Origin: Silicimonas sp.
GTDB taxonomy: Bacteria > Pseudomonadota > Alphaproteobacteria > Rhodobacterales > Rhodobacteraceae
Direction: 5' to 3'
NCBI GenBank assembly: GCA_013002465.1
Contig: JABDJO010000048.1
Location: 1-39,866 of the forward strand
DNA: 39,866 bases
Shown: piece by piece, positions 25,115-33,188 of the stretch
Layout of the letters: every line of letters begins with the position of its first letter
How positions within the stretch are numbered: the first letter of the stretch is position 1
The notes under the pieces: model-generated
What the model was told of the DNA's origin: nothing
Seen by the model: only the letters and a program-made list of their open reading frames with translations
The model's database searches: none
Translations under genes and position numbers: made by a program

Positions 25115-25672
25115 ATGACCCAACCCTATTTCTTTGGCTACGGCAGCCTGGTGAACCGGAAGACCCACGAATATGCGCGGGCCCATCCAGCGCAGATCAC
25201 GGGCTGGCGGCGGGCGTGGCGGCATGTTGAGGGACGGCAAGTTGCCTTTCTGACGGCAGTTCCGTCGCCCGGTGGATTGCTGGACGGATTGGTCGCCGAA
25301 GTTCCTGGCGCCGATTGGGCCGCACTTGATCTGCGAGAACGGCATTATCTGCGCATCACCGCTGAAAGTGTCGAGCATTCTCTGGAGGACGAGGCCGACA
25401 TTCAGATTTATCACGCGCCGGAGGAATTGCATCGACCTGCGAGCGTGCTGCATCCCATATTGCTGTCATACATCGACGTGGTTGTGCAGGGTTACCTGGC
25501 CGAGTTCGGTCCGCAGGGCGTTCGAAATTTCTTTGCAACAACAGATGGCTGGGACGCGCCGATCCTGAATGATCGGGCCAAACCCGTCTATTCCCGACAC
25601 CAAGAGCTGACTCCTGAGGAAGCTGCACTGGTCGATCACCATCTACGCGCGTTGCGGGTGACCTTCGCCTAG
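25115..25672 (+). CDS. Gamma-glutamylcyclotransferase-like protein
   Basis: A 185-residue protein of the gamma-glutamylcyclotransferase (GGCT/AIG2-like) fold. The hallmark FGYGSLVN is at residues 7-14 and Glu75 in DLRERHYLR is a good candidate for the catalytic acid. Members make 5-oxoproline from gamma-glutamyl compounds, or have other roles; the substrate is unknown. The ATG at 25115 begins the protein exactly at the first strand; the upstream in-frame extension runs antisense to the riboswitch region and is not real. It diverges from the gcv operon and its stop overlaps the converging MATE gene by four bases (CTAG). Confidence 0.75.
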   Translation: MTQPYFFGYGSLVNRKTHEYARAHPAQITGWRRAWRHVEGRQVAFLTAVPSPGGLLDGLVAEVPGADWAALDLRERHYLRITAESVEHSLEDEADIQIYHAPEELHRPASVLHPILLSYIDVVVQGYLAEFGPQGVRNFFATTDGWDAPILNDRAKPVYSRHQELTPEEAALVDHHLRALRVTFA

Positions 25673-27069
25673 CGCCGGTGGTGCAATGTCTGAAACAGCC
25701 GGACCTGCCGGGCAAAGGGTTCTCGGGGTTTTGGCGGGGTATCGGCGGCCTCGGCCATGATCCGCCGCGCAAGAAAGAACGCAATCGCGGCAAAGACGAC
25801 ACCGCCGAATGCCTGCCCGATCAACACGCCGGGCGCGCCGAACAACGCCGCCCCCAGAATGACCGGAGGGATGGTGCCAAGCGTGTGCCGCCCCCAGTTC
25901 GTCAGGGTCGAATAGAACGGGTGCGACAGGTTGTTGAAAGCGGCATTGGCCACGAACAAGACCCCGTTGAAGAACCACAAAAGCGACAGGGGCCCGGCGA
26001 AAAGAAACACCAGACTGCGTGCGATCCCGCCTTCGTCAAGTTGAAAGAGCCAGGCCAACTGGCCGCGCAACAGGAACAGAACAAGCGACACCAGGACAGT
26101 CACCGCGGCGGTAAAGATCAGCGCATCGCGAAAGGTGCCCGCCACGCGCCCAGAGTTCCTGGCGCCCGCGTTCTGACCGATGATCGGCCCCACGGCCCCC
26201 GATAGCGCAAAGATGACGGCGAAGGCGACCGGCGTCAGCCGCCCCACTATGGCCATGCCCGCCACCGCTTCTTCGCCGTACTCGGCCATGGCGCGGGTGA
26301 CATAGGCCTGGCCCACGGGCGTTGCCAGTTGGGTCAGGATCGCAGGCAGGGCAATCGCGAAGACCGGGCTGAAATCGGCAGCAAGCGCCCGGGCACTGGG
26401 CCGCCCGAACCCGCCGTGAAACCGGTGAATGGCCAACAGCGACAGACCGGCAATCGTGAACCGCGCCGCAATCGAAGCCAGCGCCGCGCCGGTCAGTTCC
26501 AGATCGAGGCCGAAGATCAGAATCGGGTCCAGAACGGCGTTCACAAGTCCGCCAAGGATCATCACGTTCATCGAGCGTCGCGCATCCCCATGGGCGCGCA
26601 GGATCGCACCGCCGACGATCCCCAACAAAAGGACCGGCAGGCTGGGCAAGATGATCTGCATGTAATGCACCGCCAGATCGGCGGTTTCCCCCGACGCGCC
26701 CAAAAGCGACACCAGCCAAGCGAGGTTGAACCAGACGAGGGCTGCAAAGACGGCGCCGAACGCGAACCCGTAGATCAGGCTTGAGGTCGCGCGATGACGC
26801 GCAAGATCGGCGTTGCCCTCGCCCAATGCACGCGCCACGAGCGCCCCGCAGGCGATGGCCATGCCGATGCCGAACGACCCGGTAAAGAACAGGATCGCCC
26901 CGGCATATCCCACGGCGGCCGCCAGTTCGGCCTTGCCCAGCATCGAAATGAAGATCATGTCGATGAAGTCGACCGCAAAGACCGCCATCAAACCCAGGGA
27001 CGAGGTGATCGACATCACCGCGATATGGCGAAACAGAGAACCTTCCAGGAATTTGGCCTGAGCATCCAT
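25669..27069 (-). CDS. MATE-family multidrug/toxin efflux transporter
   Basis: A 466-residue membrane protein with about twelve helices in two similar halves, typical of MATE exporters (sodium- or proton-driven). Family segments are DFIDMIFISMLG near residue 35 and the matching VGQAYVTRAMAEYGEEAVAGMAI near 255 in the second half. It ends in a basic, proline-rich cytoplasmic tail. It is transcribed alone on the minus strand toward the GGCT-like gene and its stop shares CTAG with it. The transported drug or metabolite cannot be told. Confidence 0.92.
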   Translation of the reverse strand: MDAQAKFLEGSLFRHIAVMSITSSLGLMAVFAVDFIDMIFISMLGKAELAAAVGYAGAILFFTGSFGIGMAIACGALVARALGEGNADLARHRATSSLIYGFAFGAVFAALVWFNLAWLVSLLGASGETADLAVHYMQIILPSLPVLLLGIVGGAILRAHGDARRSMNVMILGGLVNAVLDPILIFGLDLELTGAALASIAARFTIAGLSLLAIHRFHGGFGRPSARALAADFSPVFAIALPAILTQLATPVGQAYVTRAMAEYGEEAVAGMAIVGRLTPVAFAVIFALSGAVGPIIGQNAGARNSGRVAGTFRDALIFTAAVTVLVSLVLFLLRGQLAWLFQLDEGGIARSLVFLFAGPLSLLWFFNGVLFVANAAFNNLSHPFYSTLTNWGRHTLGTIPPVILGAALFGAPGVLIGQAFGGVVFAAIAFFLARRIMAEAADTPPKPREPFARQVRLFQTLHHRR

Positions 27070-27131
27070 CCCGGAACCATGTCAGCCAACCATCCGCACC
27101 ACAATGCATTTCCGAAGCCAGGCGTCACGCC

Positions 27132-27536
27132 TTACCGCCACCATTCGTCAATCGTCGCGATATCCGCGTCGGACCAGCCGAAGTGATGGGCCAGTTCATG
27201 GATCATCACATGGGCGACAAGTTGTTCAAGCGTGACGTCTCCGCGGGCCACCCATTCATCCAGAATGGCACGGCGAAAAAGCCAGATCGCATCGGGTTGC
27301 GCGGGCTGATCGGCGGTTGATTTTTCGGTCAGCGGCACGCCGTCATATAGGCCCGTCAGCTGAAAGGGGTCGGCGATCTTCATTTCGTTCAGAATGCTGT
27401 CGGACGCGAAATCCTCGATGCGCAAGACCACAGCGCGAGCAGGTGTGCGAAACGCCTCGGGCAAGGCCTCGATGGCCGCAAGCGCCATGGTCTCGATGTC
27501 GGCGGCATCCGGTGCGTTTGTCGTGGCCCATTCCAT
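27132..27536 (-). CDS. Zincin-like metallopeptidase family protein
   Basis: A 134-residue minimal zincin of the PF06262 type. The zinc motif HELAHHFGWSD has His113, Glu114 and His117, with Asp124 nearby as a possible third ligand. The DGVPLTEKS and IWLFRRAILDEW segments are usual for these small proteins. The longer open frame to 27770 is the antisense of the DUF1801 gene, so I start at 27536 (MEWATTN). Activity of such minimal proteases has rarely been shown; the physiological target is unknown. It lies 62 bases downstream of the MATE gene's start, in the same direction. Confidence 0.85.
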   Translation of the reverse strand: MEWATTNAPDAADIETMALAAIEALPEAFRTPARAVVLRIEDFASDSILNEMKIADPFQLTGLYDGVPLTEKSTADQPAQPDAIWLFRRAILDEWVARGDVTLEQLVAHVMIHELAHHFGWSDADIATIDEWWR

Positions 27537-27596
27537 CCGACCGTCATAAGGAACGACAGCGTTGGTGAAAAGACGGGGCTGAGGTAAACTTGGCCC

Positions 27597-28025
27597 ATGA
27601 CCGGCAACAAGACAGTCGCAACAAAGGCGGATGTGGGCGCATTTCTGGCCAGCGTCGAACCGCCCGACAAACAGGCGGATGCCATCCGGCTGGATACCCT
27701 GTTCCGCGATGTCACGGGATTTAAGCCCGTCATGTGGGGGCCCTCGATCATCGGCTATGGCCGCTATCACTATCGCTACAAATCAGGGCGCGAGGGCGAT
27801 TTTCTGGCCACGGGGTTTTCACCGCGCGCCCGTGAGTTTTCAATTTACATCATGCCGGGCTATGCCAATTTTTCCGATCTGCTTACCCGCCTTGGCAAGC
27901 ACAGGATCGGCAAAAGCTGCCTTTACGTGAAACGCCTTTCAGACATAGACGAGGCGGTTCTTGGCGAGTTGATCAGCGCGGGTTTGAGAGACCTTGCGGG
28001 CCATTGGGACGTGCATCCGGTCTGA
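27597..28025 (+). CDS. DUF1801 domain protein
   Basis: A 142-residue protein of the DUF1801 family (PF08818). The typical features are the LFRDVTGFKPVMWGPSIIGYG stretch near residues 35-55, a YHYRYKSGREGDF loop, an FSIYIMPGY strand, and a KSCLYVKRLSD segment near the C-terminus. The family has a compact alpha/beta fold similar to frataxin-like or YdhG proteins; no function is known. The start is the ATG at 27597, about 60 bases from the divergent metallopeptidase start, so the two may share a bidirectional promoter. Confidence 0.85.
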   Translation: MTGNKTVATKADVGAFLASVEPPDKQADAIRLDTLFRDVTGFKPVMWGPSIIGYGRYHYRYKSGREGDFLATGFSPRAREFSIYIMPGYANFSDLLTRLGKHRIGKSCLYVKRLSDIDEAVLGELISAGLRDLAGHWDVHPV

Positions 28026-28114
28026 GATTCAACGATGACGACGCGTCGCGGGCGCGCAAAATATGGACAAAGCGGTCAACCTGTGAAAGAGCCTCGCGTT
28101 CGAAGGAGAGAGAC

Positions 28115-29431
28115 ATGACCGTCACCCGTTTCGCGCCCTCGCCGACCGGCTATCTGCATATCGGCAACCTGCGCACCGCGTTGTTCAACTGGCTGATTAC
28201 CCAGAAATCAGGCGGCACCTTCATCCTGCGCATCGACGACACCGACCCCGAACGGTCGAAGGAAGAATACGTGGATGCGATCAAGCATGACCTGGATTGG
28301 CTGGGGCTTGGCTGGGACCGTGTCGAACGGCAATCGCTGCGCCTTGACCGTTACGCCGAGGCCGCCGATCGGCTGCGTGACATGGGCCGGTTTTACGAGG
28401 CCTGGGAAACCCCGACTGAACTGGATTTGAAGCGCAAGAAGCTTTTGAACATGGGGCGCCCGCCGGTTTACGACCGCGCGGCCCTGACCTTGCCGGACGA
28501 CGAAAAGTCCCGGTTGCGCACCGAACGCGGCGACGGTGTCTGGCGGTTCAAGCTGGACCAGACCCGGATCAACTGGACCGACGGCATTCTGGGCGACATG
28601 TCGATTGATGCCGCCAGCGTGTCGGACCCGGTGCTGATCCGTCAGGACGGGCAAGTGCTTTATACGCTTGCCAGTGTCGTCGACGATACCGAGATGGGTG
28701 TGACGCACGTGGTGCGCGGCTCGGACCATGTGACCAACACGGCGACCCAGATCCAGATGATCGAGGCGCTTGGCGCCACGCCGCCGAGCTTTGCCCACCA
28801 TTCGCTGTTGACGGGTCCCGGCGGCGAAGCCCTGTCGAAACGCCTGGGCACGCTCAGCCTGCGGGATCTGAGAGCCGCCGGGATCGAGCCGATGGCGCTG
28901 TTGTCGCTGATGGCGCGGCTTGGGTCTTCGGACCCGGTCGAACTGCGCACAAGCCACGCCGAGTTGATCGAGGGCTTTGACGTCACCCGCTTCGGCGCTG
29001 CCCCCACCAAGTTCGACCCCGACGATCTGGGCCCCTTGAGCGAGCGGGTGATCCACGGTCTTGACGTCGCAGAGGTGACCAAATTCCTCGACGCCGTGCC
29101 GGAACCAAAACGCGCGGCCTATTGGCAGGCGGTGCGCAGCAACATCAACCGGCGCACCGAGGCTGGCACCTGGTGGCCGGTCTTCGCCGGCGAGGCCACG
29201 CCGGTCGTTGCCGAGGAGGACCGCGAATTCGTCGCCGAGGCGTTCGCGCTATTGCACGAACCGCCCTATGACGCCGGGACCTGGTCGACCTGGACCAGTG
29301 CGGTGAAAGACGCCACGGGGCGCAAGGGCAAGGCCCTGTTCATGCCCTTGCGTCTGGCAATCACCGGCCAGGCGCGCGGACCCGAAATGGCCGATGTCCT
29401 TACACTTCTGGAACAAAAACCGCATCTCTGA
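28115..29431 (+). CDS. gltX: Glutamate--tRNA ligase (short form)
   Basis: A 438-residue class I glutamyl-tRNA synthetase. The HIGH-type motif is HIGN (residues 15-18), and the KMSKS-type loop reads EALSKRLG near residue 240, without the first lysine of the standard KLSKR. A GGAGAGAGAC ribosome site precedes the ATG; the longer frame upstream carries no conserved sequence. It is 20-30 residues shorter than the common GltX. Many alphaproteobacteria carry two GltX proteins, and this looks like the shorter paralogue, which in some bacteria has altered tRNA specificity. The second copy is not in this window. Its anticodon-binding region (about 300-438) is present. Confidence 0.93.
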   Translation: MTVTRFAPSPTGYLHIGNLRTALFNWLITQKSGGTFILRIDDTDPERSKEEYVDAIKHDLDWLGLGWDRVERQSLRLDRYAEAADRLRDMGRFYEAWETPTELDLKRKKLLNMGRPPVYDRAALTLPDDEKSRLRTERGDGVWRFKLDQTRINWTDGILGDMSIDAASVSDPVLIRQDGQVLYTLASVVDDTEMGVTHVVRGSDHVTNTATQIQMIEALGATPPSFAHHSLLTGPGGEALSKRLGTLSLRDLRAAGIEPMALLSLMARLGSSDPVELRTSHAELIEGFDVTRFGAAPTKFDPDDLGPLSERVIHGLDVAEVTKFLDAVPEPKRAAYWQAVRSNINRRTEAGTWWPVFAGEATPVVAEEDREFVAEAFALLHEPPYDAGTWSTWTSAVKDATGRKGKALFMPLRLAITGQARGPEMADVLTLLEQKPHL

Positions 29432-29464
29432 GGTCGTTTGCGCCGGGCTTGGCCCGTGGCTGTG

Positions 29465-29601
29465 CAAAGGGGGGCCTGCCCCCTCTTGGCCATTGGCCAA
29501 TTCACCCCCGGGAGTATTTTTCACAGGAAGAAAGCTGTGCCCGCCAATCTCTTCTTCCTGTTGCAAATACTCCAGGGGGTCCGGGGGACTGCGTCCCCCG
29601 G
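29465..29601. repeat. Inverted pair of intergenic palindromic repeats (BIME-like)
   Basis: Two copies of an intergenic element face each other. The inner arms, 29504-29534 and 29549-29580, agree in all but a few of about 31 positions (core GGAGTATTT and ACAGGAAGAA). Each is flanked outside by a GC hairpin: GGGGGCCTGCCCCC at 29470-29483 and CCGGGGGAC-TGC-GTCCCCCGG at 29581-29601. TTGGCC-ATT-GGCCAA (29486-29500) is a further stem. This resembles repetitive elements that I recall from Rhodobacteraceae intergenic regions. It also acts as the likely transcription stop after gltX. Confidence 0.75.
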
Positions 29602-29666
29602 CGGGTCGTCGCGGAATGCGGCGAAAACGCTTGCCGTGATTGCGCTAACGGGCCATTCTTGCGGAC

Positions 29667-30617
29667 ATGAAATCACACATCCTGACCATCACGCTGAACC
29701 CGACCGTCGATTTTTCGACCACCGCGCCCGAAATCGTCGCGGGCCCAAAGCTGAGGTGCAGCGAACCCCAGATCGACCCCGGCGGCGGCGGCATCAACGT
29801 GGCACGCGCCGTCAAGCTGCTGGGCGGGCAGGCAACGGCGCTGGTCGCCATCGGCGGGGCGACCGGTGCCCATCTCTTGCAGCTTCTGGCGCTTGAAGGC
29901 GTGCCGACCGTGGCGTTCCAGGGACCCGGTGAAACCCGCCAGTCGGTGTCGGTGATCGACCAGACGTCGGGCGAACAATTCCGCTTCGTGATGCCGGGCC
30001 CGGTCTGGCAGGACCATGACGTGCCGCGCGCGCTTGCCTCGGTCGATCAGGCCACCGGCGAAGACACTCTGGTGGTGCTTTCAGGAAGCCAGCCACCCGG
30101 GGTCGCCAAGGACTTTCCCTCGATCCTGGCCGATCACGTCGCGGGCCGGGGCGCGCGATTGATCGTCGACACCTCGGGGCCGGCCCTGTTTCACCTGGCC
30201 GAGAAACCCCATGATGCGCTGTACGTCCTCAGGATGGATGGCGAAGAGGGCGAGGAACTGGCAGGCCGTCCCCTGCCAACCCGCGAGGACACTGCCGGTT
30301 TCGCCCGCGATCTGGTCCGCCAGGGCGTGGCCCGTATCGTAATTGTCGCCCGTGGCGCGGACGGTTCGGTTCTGGTTGACAAGGACGGCGCCTGGCACGC
30401 GGTCAGTCCCCCCGGTCCGGTGATATCGAAGGTTGGGGCGGGCGACAGCTTTGTCGGCGCCTTCACATTCGCGCTGGCCGGAGACGAGCCGGTTGATGAG
30501 TGTTTGAGGTGGGGCGTGGCTGCTGCGAGTGCAGCCGTGTCGACCGAGGCCACACGGCTGTGCGATCCCGACACGACGGCGCGCAATCGGGATGAATGTT
30601 TGGTGACACGGCTTTAG
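29667..30617 (+). CDS. pfkB: PfkB-family hexose/phosphofructokinase
   Basis: A 316-residue sugar kinase of the PfkB (ribokinase) family, of the 1-phosphofructokinase-like subgroup. Signature 1 is PGGGGINVARAVKLLGG near residue 38, and signature 2 is SKVGAGDSFVGAFTFAL near residue 255, with the catalytic Asp. The start ITLNPTVDFS is typical of 1-PFK/PfkB proteins. Many Rhodobacteraceae lack PfkA, so this could be the ATP-dependent phosphofructokinase, but tagatose-6-phosphate or fructose-1-phosphate are also possible. It is monocistronic, about 235 bases after gltX, behind the repeat element. Confidence 0.85.
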   Translation: MKSHILTITLNPTVDFSTTAPEIVAGPKLRCSEPQIDPGGGGINVARAVKLLGGQATALVAIGGATGAHLLQLLALEGVPTVAFQGPGETRQSVSVIDQTSGEQFRFVMPGPVWQDHDVPRALASVDQATGEDTLVVLSGSQPPGVAKDFPSILADHVAGRGARLIVDTSGPALFHLAEKPHDALYVLRMDGEEGEELAGRPLPTREDTAGFARDLVRQGVARIVIVARGADGSVLVDKDGAWHAVSPPGPVISKVGAGDSFVGAFTFALAGDEPVDECLRWGVAAASAAVSTEATRLCDPDTTARNRDECLVTRL

Positions 30618-30868
30618 ATCGGGTCCCGGAAATATGACGGCGCCGCCAAAGGCGCGTTCCGATTGCCATTGCACCTGCCTTCCGACAGGCGTTGGATCCA
30701 AGCGGTCAGCCCCTGCACCTTGGTTAGAGGTGGTCTCGGGGGCCGGAACGACGGGATTGAGGCACAAGAACCTCTGAAGCTTCGCCAGGGAAACTGTCAC
30801 ACACGGGTTGGCATTTGGTAACCCATGCGTACGGTCGCCAAGCGGGGGCGAGACGCGCCGGTTCTATC

Positions 30869-31630
30869 CTAGCTTTTCAGTCGGTAACCGGTGTGGAACA
30901 TCCACCACACCACGCTCAGACAGGCCGAGGCGAACAGAAGAACCGCGGCAAGGCTCATGGCGATCGGGACATCGGAGGTGCCAAAGAACGACCAGCGAAA
31001 TCCGGAAACAAGGTAAAGAACCGGGTTGAATTTCGACACTGTCTGCCAGACCTCGGGCAACATCGAGATGGAATAAAAAGACCCGCCGAGAAACACCAGC
31101 GGTGTTACCACCAGAAGCGGCACCAGGTTCAGCTGTTCGAAGCTGCGCGCCCAGATACCAAGGATGAAGCCCAGAAGCGCGAAACTGACCGCTGTCAGCA
31201 CCAGGAAGGCCAGCATGAAGAACGGATGCTGGATCGAGATGTCGACGAAGAAGAACGAGGTCCCGAGGATGATCAACCCGATCAGCATGGATTTCACCGC
31301 CGCCGCACCGACATAGCCAACGACGATTTCAAAGGACGAGATCGGGGCAGAAAGGACTTCGAAGATGGTGCCGATGAACTTGGGGAAGTAGATCCCGAAG
31401 CCCGCGTTCTGGATGGATTGCTGCAGAACTGTCAGCATGATCAGCCCGGGCACGATGAAGGCGCCATAGGACACCCCTTCGATTTCCGGGATCCGGCTGC
31501 CGATAGCGGCGCCGAAGACGACGAAGTACAGCGACGTGGACAGTACCGGCGAGACCACAGACTGGATGATCGAGCGAAAGAAACGCGCCATCTCAAACCG
31601 CCAGATGGCGGCGACACCGTACCAGTTCAT
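30869..31630 (-). CDS. ABC-2 type transporter permease
   Basis: A 253-residue membrane protein with six predicted helices, of the ABC-2 permease family (YadH-like). The end of the family motif is visible in [23 protein letters not shown] near residues 180-200, followed by [13 protein letters not shown]. It overlaps the ATPase gene by four bases (ATGA), so the two are cotranslated and form an exporter. The substrate is unknown; related pairs carry polysaccharides, lipids or drugs. The 250 bases downstream, up to the pfkB stop, hold no convincing gene. Confidence 0.92.
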   Translation of the reverse strand: MNWYGVAAIWRFEMARFFRSIIQSVVSPVLSTSLYFVVFGAAIGSRIPEIEGVSYGAFIVPGLIMLTVLQQSIQNAGFGIYFPKFIGTIFEVLSAPISSFEIVVGYVGAAAVKSMLIGLIILGTSFFFVDISIQHPFFMLAFLVLTAVSFALLGFILGIWARSFEQLNLVPLLVVTPLVFLGGSFYSISMLPEVWQTVSKFNPVLYLVSGFRWSFFGTSDVPIAMSLAAVLLFASACLSVVWWMFHTGYRLKS

Positions 31631-32553
31631 GCCGCATCCTCCTGCACAAGGCCGACAAATATCTCTTCCAGCGAGCTTTGATGGGTCTGCAGATCGGCCA
31701 AGGTCAGCCCTGCCTCTTGCAAGGCGCCAAGAAGACGGGTGATGCCGGTCCGCTCGCCTGTTGCGTCATAGACATAGGTCAGCGTGTTGGCATCGCCGAT
31801 CGTCAGGTTGAATTCCTTCAGGGTTTCGGGAATTTCCTTGATCGGCTGGGACAGTTCGATCGTCAGTTCCTTCCGGCCAAGGCGCTGCATCAAGGCGTCT
31901 TTTTCCTCGACCAGCAAAAGTTCGCCCGAGTTGATGACGCCAATGCGGTCGGCAATGGCTTCGGCTTCTTCGATGTAGTGGGTCGTCAGGATGATCGTGA
32001 CCCCGTCGGCGCGAAGCCGTTCGACAAGCGCCCACATGTCGCGGCGAAGTTCCACGTCGACACCCGCCGTCGGTTCATCAAGGAACAGGATTCGGGGTTC
32101 ATGGGCCAGCGCCTTGGCGATCAGCACCCGCCGCCGCATTCCGCCCGAAAGCTGCGACGTGCGTGCATCGCGTTTATCAAGAAGCGAAAGGTCGGACAGC
32201 ACCTGGTCGACGAAGGCGTCATTGCGCGGCTTTCCGAACAATCCGCGCGAGAACCGGACGGTGTTCCCGACAAACTCGAAAGGTTCCAGGTTGATCTCCT
32301 GAGGCACCAGACCGATCAGATCACGGGCGGCGCGCCAGTTCTTTTCGACATCATGGCCGCCCACGGTAATCCGCCCCGAGGTCGGGCTGGTGATACCGCA
32401 GATCGTGGAAATCAGGGTTGTCTTCCCGGCCCCATTGGGGCCCAGCAGTGCCAGGATTTCACCTTCCTTAATATCGAGCGAGACGTTCTTTAGCGCCTCG
32501 AACCCACCGTCGTAGGTTTTGGTCAGACCTTCGACCTGAACGACTGTTGACAT
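31627..32553 (-). CDS. ABC-2 type transporter ATP-binding protein
   Basis: A 308-residue ATPase of the ABC-2/DrrA-like group. Walker [10 protein letters not shown] is near residue 38, signature LSGGMRRRV near 133, Walker [13 protein letters not shown] near 155 and the switch THY near 190. A short C-terminal extension (about 220-308) follows. The start at 32553 (MSTVVQVEG) is at the conserved N-terminus; the 24-residue upstream extension is not conserved in style. Paired with the permease that it overlaps. Confidence 0.94.
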   Translation of the reverse strand: MSTVVQVEGLTKTYDGGFEALKNVSLDIKEGEILALLGPNGAGKTTLISTICGITSPTSGRITVGGHDVEKNWRAARDLIGLVPQEINLEPFEFVGNTVRFSRGLFGKPRNDAFVDQVLSDLSLLDKRDARTSQLSGGMRRRVLIAKALAHEPRILFLDEPTAGVDVELRRDMWALVERLRADGVTIILTTHYIEEAEAIADRIGVINSGELLLVEEKDALMQRLGRKELTIELSQPIKEIPETLKEFNLTIGDANTLTYVYDATGERTGITRLLGALQEAGLTLADLQTHQSSLEEIFVGLVQEDAA

Positions 32554-32720
32554 GACTCGGTTCTCCGCTGTGTCCGGGTAGGTATACGTTGCCGCAGGGG
32601 CGCGCGAAACCGGTGTTCGGCGCAAGGCACCTATTCAAAAATGCACATACGCCGGTTTCGGCTTTGCCAAGGGATGCAGGTCCGATGGTTGGGAAGAACT
32701 TGCGGCTGGGGATTGACCGC

Positions 32721-33188
32721 TCAGAATGCCGGTTTCGTCAGCATAAGCCAAAGAATGGCCAGTACGGCTGCGAAGGCCGGGAAGCCGCAGGCGAACCAGA
32801 TGCGGTAAAGTCGGTGATAGGCCGCAGGAAGGGGCGCGCCCGAGTCACGGGCCTGGATCGCCAGGTCGCGCATCCTGATCTGCAGGGCAACGACGGGCAG
32901 CCAGAAGGCGCCGACAACAATGTACAGCAAGATCGACAGGGCGACCCAGCCTTCCAGCAAGGGCCAGCCCGCCGACCGGGCCAGAATATAGCCGGTGATC
33001 GGTTGGGCGATGGCGGCGGTTGCGGTGAATACCATGTCGGCCAGAACGACGATGCCTGCCACATGGGCGATCTGACCGGCGTCGCGGCTTTGGTGCGACA
33101 TGACCATAAAGAAGGCGATGCCGGCCCCGGTTCCCAGAAGAACGGCGGCACCGATCACATGGAGAAACAGAACCACGTCGTGCATCAT
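32721..33188 (-). CDS. DUF2269-family integral membrane protein
   Basis: A 155-residue membrane protein of the DUF2269 family (PF10027). Four predicted helices cover about 5-25, 45-68, 80-102 and 130-150. The HVIGAAVLLGTGAGIAFFM start and the TATAAIAQPITGYILA stretch are typical. Function is unknown. It overlaps the SDR-DoxX gene by four bases (ATGA) and is therefore its probable partner in an operon on the minus strand. Confidence 0.85.
   Translation of the reverse strand: MMHDVVLFLHVIGAAVLLGTGAGIAFFMVMSHQSRDAGQIAHVAGIVVLADMVFTATAAIAQPITGYILARSAGWPLLEGWVALSILLYIVVGAFWLPVVALQIRMRDLAIQARDSGAPLPAAYHRLYRIWFACGFPAFAAVLAILWLMLTKPAF

Noticed and set aside
30618..30868. Gene or RNA in the gap between pfkB and the ABC-2 permease
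   Set aside because: The open frames there are shadows or have no motif. A five-base hairpin at 30640-30655 has no uridine tract. Nothing could be supported.
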